A stretch of 64,000 bases of DNA, from contig CAUJSJ030000086.1 in the NCBI GenBank assembly GCA_963422775.4, forward strand, positions 1-64,000, given 5' to 3'. The translations under genes were made by a program, and so were the position numbers. The stretch is from Pelomonas sp963422775 (GTDB taxonomy: Bacteria > Pseudomonadota > Gammaproteobacteria > Burkholderiales > Burkholderiaceae_C). The first letter of the stretch is position 1, and each line of letters begins with the position of its first letter. This document shows positions 44,901 through 51,729 of the stretch, piece by piece. The notes beneath the pieces are model-generated. The model saw only the letters and a program-made list of their open reading frames with translations. It did not search any database and was not told the origin of the DNA.

Positions 44901-45250
44901 TCAACATGCTGATCGCTGTCGCCCAGCTGGAGCAATGGGGCATGGAGGTCGCCCAGGCCAGCGACGGCCGCCAGGCCATCGAGGCGGTGCTGGCGGCGGC
45001 CAGCGTCGGCAAGCCCTTCGACATCGTGCTGATGGACGTGCAGATGCCCGTCATGGGCGGGCACGACGCGACGCGCGAGCTGCGCAAGCACTTCCCGGCC
45101 TCCGAGCTGCCCATCGTCGCGCTGACGGCGGCGGCCCTGGTCTCCGAGCGCGACGACGCCTTCGCGGCGGGCATGAACGACTTCCTGACCAAGCCCATCG
45201 ACACGCCCAAGCTGCACCAGACCTTGCTGCGCCTGACCTCCCGGCATTGA
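41945..45250 (+). CDS. Hybrid sensor histidine kinase with multi-TM input and several PAS domains
   Basis: A 1101-residue inner-membrane kinase. About six N-terminal TMs (~30-200) are followed by up to four PAS units (~210-335, 345-450, 460-580, 590-705), HisKA (NTSHEIRTPLNGLLG, His ~727), HATPase (~830-950; DTGPGIA, FGGTGLGLSIC) and a C-terminal receiver (~975-1100; VLIAEDHPVN, phospho-Asp in VLMDVQMPVMGG near 1030, Lys in LTKPID). No separate response regulator follows, so phosphotransfer would go to an Hpt protein elsewhere. Signal unknown. Its start is 2 nt after pyrF. Confidence 0.94.
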   Translation: MARADDELSSLVGHAAPPEQQRMRLATSMRWHAARVFLLACAPIFLPVAGLLWYTRQPGEWLDGWPPPLLAALISVLAFARLLALARAPRRESRPAIALFMMALVIALPVVVAVSRDLGLWALSLALAGLVVTFATGMLGMRAGVLLAVLAGGSLAGLAGAEAMGWATHPMAMNSLLLRTVVQFCLLGSGLIAGFGLLRMVQRSLVEAEERTTRFRGLLGMAVDWYWEMDREFRFTHVAEERPGSSGLDLNARLGKTPWELDGMGLTDDELDAHRADLESRRPFHGMVARRVGTDGSSRWVSISGEPRFDAQGNFRGYWGVGRDVTGEVAAEQTVQATETRYRELFRRSPSPLVLHRWGRVVDANPAAMAMFGYAQRSSMIGQDLFSHYEPGDDETARQQAARLEGLAPGAMQPMAEYRLRTLSRRRRLVQATSVRVETASGPATLTFFTDQTEQSRAQDALRRSEGLLSHLVATSPDVITLTEAESGRYAMVNKAFEALTGWSSTEVLGRTADEIGIWHDPADRTAVREAIRRDGIASNVPISFRRKDGSTVSMLVSVAPFEMDGQNYLVLYARDVSESERTRLVHGAILENASIGIALTRDQQFVLANPRVEAMFGWERGTLLGQHGSVVWPSVEGWQAVGRDLGPALAAGQQVEAERTMRRRDGSNFLARLLAQAVDPAHPSRGGTIWIIEDITERRRVEDQLAQAKDEAQAASRAKSAFLANTSHEIRTPLNGLLGLGRLAQQPDISDTQRRDYLNQMMDSAESLSGLISDILDLSKIEAGRLTLETQPFSLRELLASIRLAYLTLAQARGLTFAVEIDPALPHWVFGDPLRTRQILSNYLTNALKFTETGGITVSVRAMPVNARGSAGEWVHVEVRDTGPGIATEQQARLFQPFTQADESTTRRFGGTGLGLSICRELATLMGGEVGMDSKPGEGSAFWAELPLPAAPAPMAHQPRETRIHGAAHDALHGRRVLIAEDHPVNMLIAVAQLEQWGMEVAQASDGRQAIEAVLAAASVGKPFDIVLMDVQMPVMGGHDATRELRKHFPASELPIVALTAAALVSERDDAFAAGMNDFLTKPIDTPKLHQTLLRLTSRH

Positions 45251-45269
45251 CGAGGCCGTGGCCATGGCC

Positions 45270-45301
45270 GGGCAGCGCTTACCATCCGCTGCCCGTTTTT
45301 C
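45270..45301 (+). terminator. Intrinsic terminator after the hybrid kinase
   Basis: GGGCAGCG (45270-45277) pairs with CGCTGCCC (45287-45294), followed by GTTTTT. It separates the kinase operon from the transporter gene that starts 16 nt later, so the latter needs its own promoter or read-through. Confidence 0.85.
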
Positions 45302-45316
45302 AGCCGAGCCCTCGCC

Positions 45317-46033
45317 ATGAACTCTGCAGCAGCGCCCCGCCACTTCAAGTACTACGACTTGATCATGGCGGCCTTCGTCTGCGTGCTGCTGTGCTCCAAC
45401 CTGATCGGCGCGGCCAAGGCGGCGCAGCTCACGTTGCCGGTCATCGGCACGGTCACCTTCGGCGCCGACCTGTTCTTCTTCCCGATCAGCTACATCTTTG
45501 GCGACATCCTGACCGAGGTCTACGGCTACGGCCGCGACCGCCGCGTCGTCTGGGCGGGCTTCGGCGCGCTGGTGTTCTCGGCCTTCATGGCCTTCGTCGT
45601 CGTCAACCTGCCGCCGGCGCAGAACGACTTCATGGCCGCCTACCAGCCGCACCTGGACGCCGTGTTCGGCAACACCTGGCGCATCGTCGCCGGCTCGATG
45701 ATCGCGTTCGCCTGCGGCAGCTTCGCCAACAGCTTCGTGCTGGCCAAGATGAAGATCGCGACGCGGGGCCGCTTCCTGTGGGCGCGCATCGTCGGCTCCA
45801 CCGTCGTCGGGCAGGCGGTGGACACAGGCGTGTTCTTCCTGATCGCGTTCTACGGCATCTGGCCCAACGATCAACTCTTCGCCGTCATCGTGACCCAGTA
45901 CCTGTTCAAGACCATCTGGGAAGCCGTCATGTACCCGGCCACGGCCCAAGTGGTGGGGTTCCTGAAGCGCACGGAGGGCGTGGACTTCTACGACCGCGAC
46001 ACCAACTTCAATCCGTTCCGAATCAAAGTCTGA
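45317..46033 (+). CDS. Queuosine precursor transporter (YhhQ/VUT family)
   Basis: Inner-membrane protein of 238 residues with six predicted TMs, of the DUF165/VUT family; the E. coli member YhhQ imports 7-cyano-7-deazaguanine for queuosine tRNA modification. Family segments are LLCSNLIGAAKAA, FGADLFFFPISYIFGDILTE and YGYGRDRRVVWAGF, and later AFACGSFANSFVLAKMK and GSTVVGQAVDTGVFFLIAF. No preQ1 riboswitch is evident in the short leader. Followed by its own terminator. Confidence 0.92.
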   Translation: MNSAAAPRHFKYYDLIMAAFVCVLLCSNLIGAAKAAQLTLPVIGTVTFGADLFFFPISYIFGDILTEVYGYGRDRRVVWAGFGALVFSAFMAFVVVNLPPAQNDFMAAYQPHLDAVFGNTWRIVAGSMIAFACGSFANSFVLAKMKIATRGRFLWARIVGSTVVGQAVDTGVFFLIAFYGIWPNDQLFAVIVTQYLFKTIWEAVMYPATAQVVGFLKRTEGVDFYDRDTNFNPFRIKV

Positions 46034-46053
46034 ACAGGCCATCTACAAAGCAG

Positions 46054-46079
46054 AACGGCGGCCCAGGGCCGCCGTTTTT
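46054..46079 (+). terminator. Intrinsic terminator after the queuosine precursor transporter
   Basis: AACGGCGGCCC-A-GGGCCGCCGTT followed by further T residues. It lies in the convergent spacer and mainly serves the plus-strand transporter gene. Confidence 0.88.
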
Positions 46080-46094
46080 CATGGGGTGGGCCGC

Positions 46095-46796
46095 TCAGCT
46101 GCGGCGGCGACGCACGCCGGCCGCCAGGGCCAGCGCCAGGCCGCTCAGCGCCAGGCCCGTCGGCTCGGGCACGCCGAAGACTTCGGCCGCGGTGCCTTGC
46201 ACGCCGACCGTGAAGCCGTTCCAGTTCTCGTCGGTCAGGCTGTTCCAGGTCACGGTGTCGAAACTGCCCTTGAACTGGATCGCGCCGTGCGGCTCGCCGT
46301 CGCCGATGAGCTGGTACTCGAACACGCCGCCGCCGTGGTTGATGACGTTCTTCTTCACGGTGCCGCAGCCCCAGTAGCCGCAGCCGACGCTGAGGATGTC
46401 GAAGTCACGGTCGAAGCCGTAGCCATTGCCGTTCAGGCTGATGAAGGCAAACACCGGGTTGGCGATGGCCTGGGAGAACTGCAGCGTCTGCGCGCCGGCG
46501 TACTGCAGCGCGATCTGGTCGGAGCCGGTGGGCCGGTTGTCGACGGCGCCGCTGGTGTAGGGGTTGCCGGAGGCCCAGTAGTCGAAGCCGCTCCCGGTGT
46601 CGTAGAAGCTGATGCCCTGCCGGTTGGTGTAGGTCACGTTGACCGTCGACGTGCCCGTCGTGATGACGCCGTTGCCCTGGAAGCCGACGGCATTCGGGTT
46701 GCTGGTCTGCCAATCGGTCCAGAAGACCGGCGCGGCCTGGGCAAGCGCTGTGCCTGCCACGAGGGCGCTGACGAGCAGTTTCTGAAGCGTTTTCAT
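46095..46796 (-). CDS. PEP-CTERM sorting domain protein, 233 residues
   Basis: Exported protein of unknown role. A signal peptide (LVSALVAGTALAQA, 1-~22) and a beta-rich body with Asn/Gly/Thr repeats precede the C-terminal signal VPEPTGLALSGLALALAAG and the basic tail VRRRRS. The body contains a GCGYWGCG pair of cysteines (~137-144). ATG 46796 is chosen over an upstream in-frame start because the signal peptide begins there. No exosortase is in the window. Confidence 0.9.
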   Translation of the reverse strand: MKTLQKLLVSALVAGTALAQAAPVFWTDWQTSNPNAVGFQGNGVITTGTSTVNVTYTNRQGISFYDTGSGFDYWASGNPYTSGAVDNRPTGSDQIALQYAGAQTLQFSQAIANPVFAFISLNGNGYGFDRDFDILSVGCGYWGCGTVKKNVINHGGGVFEYQLIGDGEPHGAIQFKGSFDTVTWNSLTDENWNGFTVGVQGTAAEVFGVPEPTGLALSGLALALAAGVRRRRS

Positions 46797-46957
46797 GGCG
46801 CCGTTCCTCGATGAGAAATGAGCAACACCACGCAAACTTCGCGCCACGCGCCGCCAAGCGCCATTTCCTCCAGTAGGACACCCGTCGGTGGTCCTCTGAC
46901 CGTGTCAGGACTGTCAGCCGCGTCGACACCCTCGAACAGGGGCCTGGTCAGCTCGCT

Positions 46958-49288
46958 TCAACCCAGCAGCGGCAGGCTGCGCCGCCGCTCGCCCGTCAGC
47001 GCGAACCAGGCATTCGCCAGCGCCGGCGCCACCGGCGGCGTGCCGGGCTCGCCCACGCCGGTCGGCGGGCCGTCGCTGGGCACGAAATAGGTCTCGATGA
47101 TGGGGCATTGCGCCAGCGTCAGCAGCGGATGGTCGGGCAGATTCTTCTGCTGCACCTCGCTGCCGACGATGTCGATGCGGCCGAACAGTGCGGCCGTGAG
47201 GCCGAACACGATGCCGCTTTCCATCTGCCGCACGACGATGCCGGGGTTGATGATGGTGCCGCAGTCCACGGCGCAGACGACTCGCTTGACGCGCGGCTTG
47301 CCATCCTGCTTCGTGACCTCCACGACCTGAGCCACGATGCTGCCGAAGCTCTCGTGCAGCGCCACGCCGCGCGCCACACCCGCCGGCAAGGGCTGGCCCC
47401 AGCCGGCAGCCTCCGCGGCGCGCCTGAGCACCGCCTGGTGGCGGGGCAGGCCGTCCAGCAGCGCCAGGCGGTAGGCCACCGGGTCGGCCTTGGCGGCGTG
47501 GGCCATCTCGTCGATGAAGCCCTCCTTGAAGAAGGCATGGTGGGAATGCCCCACCGAGCGCCAGGAGCCCACCGGCACGCCGCTGTGCGTGGGCAGGTGC
47601 GCCACGCGCTGCGCGGGGATGGCATAGGGCTGGTCGAACAGGCCTTCCGATGCGGTCTTGTCCGGCGCGTCGCCGTGCGCCAGCAGCGCGTCAGGCGCGC
47701 GGCCGTCGGGGAAGCCGTTGCGGGTCAGCACGTCGATCAGCCCGGCCAGCTCCGGCTCGATGCGGCCGAGCCAGCGCGGCACCATCGCGTCGCCGGCGTT
47801 CGTAATGGACAGGGCCACGGGCTTGCCTGCGGCGTCCAGCCCGGCCTGCAGGATGGCCACGCCGGCGGGGCGGTAGAAGTCGTGCGTCATGTCCTCCTCG
47901 CGCGACCACACCAGCTGCACGGGCGCGCCGCCGCATTCCAGCGCGACGCGTGTCGCCTGGGCGATGAAGTCCACCTCCAGCCGCCGGCCGAAGCCGCCGC
48001 CGAGGTAGGTCACGTGCACCGTCACCGCCTCGGGCGCAACGCCGGCCACGCGGGCCGCGGCGCCGCGCGCCGAGCCGGGCACCTGGGTGGGCGCCCAGAC
48101 GGTGACCTGGCCGTCCTTGACCTGCACCGTGCAGTTCATCGGCTCCATCGTCACGTGGGCCAGGTAGGGCGCGCTGTAGACGGCCTCCAGCCGCGTGGGC
48201 GCAGCGGTCAGTGCATCGCCCACGTCGCCCGCCGAGCTGAAGACGAAGCCTTGCTGCGCCGCGTGCGCCGCCCGGGCCTGCTGCTCCAGGCCGGCCAGGA
48301 TGGCCGCGGAGTCCAGCTTGCCGCCGGGTGGCGCCTGCCACGCCACGTCCAGTGCGCGTGCGGCCTGCTGCGCATGCCAGGTGGTGCGAGCGACGACCGC
48401 GTAGGCGGCGGTCGAGCCGGCCATCGGCCCGAGCTGCACGACGCGCACGACGCCCGGCAATGCCAGCACCGCGTTGACGTTGGCGGGCCCGTGGCCGCCG
48501 CCCAGCATCGGGCAATGGCGCACCGCCGCGAACAGCTGGCCGGGCTGGCGCACGTCAAGCCCGAAGCGAGCGCTGCCGTCCACCTTGGCGGCGAGGTCCA
48601 GGCGCGGCAGGGCCTGGCCGATCTGGCGCCACTGGCTGGCCGGCTTGAGCTGGACATCGCCCGGCGGCAGCAGCGCGGCCTGGGCGGCGTAGTCGCCGTA
48701 GTGGCCCAGCCGGCCGCTGGCGTGGGAAACCACGCCGTCCTGCACCGTCAGCTCGGCCACCGGCAGCTTGTGGCGCAGCGCCGCGGCGCCCAGCAGCTGG
48801 GCGCGTGCTGTGGCGGCGGCCAGGCGCAGAGGCTGCCAGGCATCGGCCATGCTGGCCGAGCCGCCGGTGAAGTTCAGCCCGAGTTCGCGCGCCACCTTGG
48901 ACGTGACCCAGTGGCCGAAGCGGTAGTTCAGCCGCTGCCGGTCGCGCGGGCCGAAGGGCATGTTGCCGACCAGCGTGGCCGCGTTGCCGTAGAGCGACTC
49001 GTGCCCGGCGGCCACCCGCTGCACCGTGCGCAGCGGCACGTCCAGCTCCTCGGCCACCAGCTGGGCCAGGCCGGTGTGCACGCCCTGGCCCATCTCGCTG
49101 CGGTTCATGGCCAGCAGCACCGTGCCGTCCACGGCGATTTTGATCCAGGCGTTCATGCCCACCTGGCCGTCCGCAGCCGGCAGGCTGTGCGCGCCACCCA
49201 ACCGGCTGCGCGGCGGCAGCACGCCCCAGCCGACGATCAACGCGCCCGCGGCACCCAGGCCGCTCAGCAGCAACGTCCGGCGCTTCAT
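46958..49288 (-). CDS. Exported molybdenum hydroxylase large subunit (isoquinoline 1-oxidoreductase beta-like)
   Basis: Molybdopterin-binding catalytic subunit of a xanthine-oxidase-family dehydrogenase, 776 residues. The N-terminus KRRTLLLSGLGAAGALIVGW carries a twin-arginine-like signal, so export of the folded enzyme is likely. Typical segments are EMGQGVHTGLAQLVAEELDV, TQVPGSARGAAARVAGV, YLGGGFGRRLEVDF and the catalytic Glu region GVGEPGTPPVAPALANA near the C-terminus. The partner [2Fe-2S] gene overlaps its start by 4 nt. No FAD subunit is adjacent, as expected for this class, which passes electrons to a cytochrome. Substrate unknown (N-heterocycle or aldehyde). Confidence 0.92.
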   Translation of the reverse strand: MKRRTLLLSGLGAAGALIVGWGVLPPRSRLGGAHSLPAADGQVGMNAWIKIAVDGTVLLAMNRSEMGQGVHTGLAQLVAEELDVPLRTVQRVAAGHESLYGNAATLVGNMPFGPRDRQRLNYRFGHWVTSKVARELGLNFTGGSASMADAWQPLRLAAATARAQLLGAAALRHKLPVAELTVQDGVVSHASGRLGHYGDYAAQAALLPPGDVQLKPASQWRQIGQALPRLDLAAKVDGSARFGLDVRQPGQLFAAVRHCPMLGGGHGPANVNAVLALPGVVRVVQLGPMAGSTAAYAVVARTTWHAQQAARALDVAWQAPPGGKLDSAAILAGLEQQARAAHAAQQGFVFSSAGDVGDALTAAPTRLEAVYSAPYLAHVTMEPMNCTVQVKDGQVTVWAPTQVPGSARGAAARVAGVAPEAVTVHVTYLGGGFGRRLEVDFIAQATRVALECGGAPVQLVWSREEDMTHDFYRPAGVAILQAGLDAAGKPVALSITNAGDAMVPRWLGRIEPELAGLIDVLTRNGFPDGRAPDALLAHGDAPDKTASEGLFDQPYAIPAQRVAHLPTHSGVPVGSWRSVGHSHHAFFKEGFIDEMAHAAKADPVAYRLALLDGLPRHQAVLRRAAEAAGWGQPLPAGVARGVALHESFGSIVAQVVEVTKQDGKPRVKRVVCAVDCGTIINPGIVVRQMESGIVFGLTAALFGRIDIVGSEVQQKNLPDHPLLTLAQCPIIETYFVPSDGPPTGVGEPGTPPVAPALANAWFALTGERRRSLPLLG

Positions 49289-49830
49289 GCCCTCAGCCCC
49301 TTGGCGGCCTGCTTGATGGCAGCGCGCACCCGCGGGTACGTGCCACAACGGCAGAGGTTGGTCATCGCCGCGTCGATGTCGGCGTCGCTCGGGTTCTTGT
49401 TCTTCGCCAGCAGCGCCGCAGCGGCCATGAGCATGCCGCTCTGGCAGTAGCCGCACTGCGGCACCTGTTCGGCCAGCCAGGCCAGTTGCAAGGCGTGTGG
49501 CTGGCCTTTGCTGGCATCGCCGGCCGCCGGGCCGTTCCCAAGGCCGGCAGCGCCCCCTCGGGGGGCAGCCTGCGTACTCGCTGGCGTGGGGGCCCGAAGA
49601 CCTTCGATGGTCGTGATGGCCCTGCCTTGCACGCTGCCCAGCGGCGTCACGCAGGAACGCACCGCCTGGCCGTCGACATGGACCGTGCAGGCCCCGCAGG
49701 CCGCGATGCCGCAGCCGAACTTGGTGCCGGTCAGGTTCAGCCCGTCGCGCAACGCCCACAGCAGCGGCATGGCGGGGTCACTGGCGATGTCGGGCAGGGT
49801 GACGGTCTGGCCGTTGACTTTCAGTTCCAT
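49285..49830 (-). CDS. [2Fe-2S] subunit of the molybdenum hydroxylase, carrying a repeat-derived insertion
   Basis: Electron-transfer subunit, 181 residues. The N-terminal plant-type cluster (KFGCGIAACGACTVH plus a later Cys) and the C-terminal helical cluster (QCGYCQSGM, LCRCGTY) are complete. Relatives are usually about 150 residues long. The excess is a Pro/Ala/Gly-rich segment near residues 79-112 (APTPASTQAAPRGGAAGLG...), between TTIEGL and the HALQLAWLAEQVPQ helix. That segment is encoded by a copy of the dispersed CCCCCGAGGGGG repeat, inserted in frame. It sits in the linker between the two domains, so the protein may still fold. Confidence 0.9.
   Translation of the reverse strand: MELKVNGQTVTLPDIASDPAMPLLWALRDGLNLTGTKFGCGIAACGACTVHVDGQAVRSCVTPLGSVQGRAITTIEGLRAPTPASTQAAPRGGAAGLGNGPAAGDASKGQPHALQLAWLAEQVPQCGYCQSGMLMAAAALLAKNKNPSDADIDAAMTNLCRCGTYPRVRAAIKQAAKGLRA
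49493..49595. repeat. Dispersed palindromic repeat, copy 3, inside a coding sequence
   Basis: Core GCCCCC-TCG-GGGGGC at 49552-49566, flanked on the minus strand by CTGCCCCCCGAGGGGGCG and a following GCCTTGGG...CGGCC tail, as in copy 1. It is read through in frame within the [2Fe-2S] subunit gene. Limits are approximate, set by where family protein similarity stops and resumes. Confidence 0.7.
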
Positions 49831-49892
49831 CGAGGCAGCCGTAGGTGGCAAAACAGCGCCGCAGGATAGCGGTCCCGACCGAAAATATCGGC

Positions 49893-50561
49893 ATGAACCA
49901 CCCCCAAGTTGCAACAGCGCCCGAGCTGCTGTTCGCCCTGCTGCCCGACAGCGGCACCGCCCCCGACGGCCCCGACACGCTCGCGCCGCTGGCCGCGGCC
50001 CTGCATGCGCAGTACCCCAAGGCCGTCACCCTCCATCTGCACCCGCCGCTGCGCGACGCCGAGGGCCGCTGCCGCTGGTGGCCGGGCGCCGAGCCCGACA
50101 CCGCCGGCGTCGACGCCGCCCTGCCGCACCTGATCGAGCGCCTGCGCCTGGAAGCCAGCAAGCTCGGCCTGCCCTGGCAGCGCGTAGCGCTGGCCGGCGT
50201 GGGCGACGGCGCGCTGCTGGCGCTGGAGGCCGTGCAGGCCGAGAGCGAACTCGCAGGCCGCGTGCTGGCCTTTGCCGGCGGCTACCTGGCCCGGCCCGAA
50301 CACGCACCGCAGGACGTCTGCATCCACCTGCTGCACGGCCTGGCGGACCAGCGCTTCCCCTACCGCCACCTGGTGGATGCGTCCCAGGCCCTGGTCGACC
50401 TCGGCGCCGACGTGACCGCCGACCTGCTGCCGCACCTGGACCACGGCCTGCACCCGGCCCTGATCGCCAAGGCCATGGAGCAGCTGCGCACCTTCATCCC
50501 CGCGCGGCTGTGGCGTGAGGCGGTGGTGGCAGCGCAGGAGAGCGAAAGGCCGGTGGACTGA
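49893..50561 (+). CDS. YpfH-like alpha/beta-hydrolase lacking the nucleophile Ser
   Basis: A 222-residue protein of the YpfH/carboxylesterase-2 type. Strand and loop order fit the family: LLPDSGTAPDGPDTLAPLAA, VALAGVGDGALLALEA at the nucleophile elbow (~107-122), HGLADQRFPYRHLVDAS with the Asp, and LPHLDHGLHP with the His. The elbow reads GVGDG where GFSQG or GxSxG is expected, so the nucleophilic Ser is missing. It is probably inactive as an esterase. It overlaps the YidD-like gene by one base. Confidence 0.75.
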   Translation: MNHPQVATAPELLFALLPDSGTAPDGPDTLAPLAAALHAQYPKAVTLHLHPPLRDAEGRCRWWPGAEPDTAGVDAALPHLIERLRLEASKLGLPWQRVALAGVGDGALLALEAVQAESELAGRVLAFAGGYLARPEHAPQDVCIHLLHGLADQRFPYRHLVDASQALVDLGADVTADLLPHLDHGLHPALIAKAMEQLRTFIPARLWREAVVAAQESERPVD

Positions 50562-50935
50562 TGCGCGGGCTGGCCCTGGCGGCTATTCGGCTCTACCAGC
50601 GCTACGTGTCGCCCTACAAGGGCTTTTGCTGCGCCTACCGCGCCCACAACGGCCGCGCAAGCTGCTCGGCGCTGGGGGCGCGCGTGATCCGGCGCCATGG
50701 CCTGCTGGCGGGTGGCGTGCTGCTGCGCCGGCGGCTGAGACGCTGCGGCGATCTGCATCGGCAGTTCCACGCGCAGGCGCCGCGGCCGCTGACGGCGCAG
50801 CGCGGGGACTGCGACCTCAGCTGCGACCTGCCCGGCGATGGTTGCGATGGCTGTGACGGCTGCGACTGGCCTCAGCGTCGCGGCGCACGCGCCAAATCGC
50901 AGCCCAGGCGGCGCCGCGGCGGCGATGGCCGCTGA
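50561..50935 (+). CDS. YidD-family protein with a Cys/Asp-rich tail
   Basis: A 124-residue member of the DUF37/YidD family (membrane protein insertion efficiency factor in E. coli). The N-terminal ~60 residues match: AAIRLYQRYVSPYKGF, CSALGARVIRRHGLLAGG and RRRLRRC. Beyond that is an unusual tail with Cys-Asp-Gly steps (CDLSCDLPGDGCDGCDGCDW, ~84-103) and an Arg-rich end. The tail could bind metal. Ordinary YidD sits with rnpA-yidC, not here, so this is a paralogue. Start coupled to the hydrolase gene (TGATG). Confidence 0.75.
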   Translation: MRGLALAAIRLYQRYVSPYKGFCCAYRAHNGRASCSALGARVIRRHGLLAGGVLLRRRLRRCGDLHRQFHAQAPRPLTAQRGDCDLSCDLPGDGCDGCDGCDWPQRRGARAKSQPRRRRGGDGR

Positions 50936-50948
50936 CCACCCTGGGTGA

Positions 50949-51716
50949 TCAGGCCGCCGCCACCGCTCGTGCAGCCAGCTCCGGGATCAGCGCCGCGCGG
51001 TAGGCCGCCGTGCCGTGCAGGTCACTGTTCAAGCCATCGGCGCCGACCTTGACGGCGCGCGCCGCGGCCGGGCTCCAGTCGCGGCCGAGCGCGGTCTCCA
51101 GCTCGGTGCAGCGGAACACCCCAGGCCCCGCGCCCGTGACAGCCACGCGCACGCCGGCGTCAAAGCGCGCGACGAACACGCCCACCAGCGAGAAGCGCGA
51201 GGCTGGCTGCTTGAACTTCTGCCAGGCCGCTGCCTTCGGGATGGGGAAGCTGACCGCCGTGATCAGCTCGCCGTCCTGCAGCGCCGTCGTGAACAGGCCC
51301 TGGAAGAAGTCGTCGGCCGCGATGGTGCGGCTGCTGGTGTGGATGGTGGCGCCCAGGCCCAGCGCGGCGGCGGGGTAGCAGGCGGCGGGGTCGTTGTTGG
51401 CCAGGCTGCCGCCCAGCGTGCCGACGTTGCGCACCTGGCGGTCGCCGATGCGGCCGGCGAGGTCGGCCAGCGCAGGGATGGCGCGCTGCACGTCGGCGGA
51501 CGCGGCCACCAGGGCATGCGTCGTCGCGGCGCCGATGCGCACGGTCCGGCCATCGACGGCGATGCCTTGCAGCTCGGGCAGCCGGCGCACGTCGACGAGG
51601 CCTTCGGGCGCGGCCAGGCCCAGCTTGATCGCAGCGAGCAGCGACTGCCCACCGGCCAGGAACTTGTCGTCCGCGCCCAGGCGGGCGGCGATGGAGGATG
51701 CAGCTTGGTAGTTCAT
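50949..51716 (-). CDS. FAD-binding subunit of a CO dehydrogenase-like molybdenum hydroxylase
   Basis: Medium, FAD-carrying subunit (CoxM-like), 255 residues. The two FAD-binding motifs are present: AGGQSLLAAIKLGLA (~20-34) and TLGGSLANNDPAACYPAAAL (~99-118). The C-terminal domain has FSLVGVFVARFDAGVRVAVTGAG. It is the last gene of a minus-strand small-large-medium operon, 13 nt after the large subunit. Cytoplasmic, as no signal is seen. Confidence 0.93.
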   Translation of the reverse strand: MNYQAASSIAARLGADDKFLAGGQSLLAAIKLGLAAPEGLVDVRRLPELQGIAVDGRTVRIGAATTHALVAASADVQRAIPALADLAGRIGDRQVRNVGTLGGSLANNDPAACYPAAALGLGATIHTSSRTIAADDFFQGLFTTALQDGELITAVSFPIPKAAAWQKFKQPASRFSLVGVFVARFDAGVRVAVTGAGPGVFRCTELETALGRDWSPAAARAVKVGADGLNSDLHGTAAYRAALIPELAARAVAAA

Positions 51717-51729
51717 CGCGTTCGTCTCC

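Noticed and set aside
41867..46042. 1391-codon open frame on the minus strand over pyrF, the hybrid kinase and the transporter
   Set aside because: It lies opposite genes with complete, recognised domains. Its Ala/Gly/His/Gln/Arg-rich content is typical of antisense shadow in GC-rich DNA.
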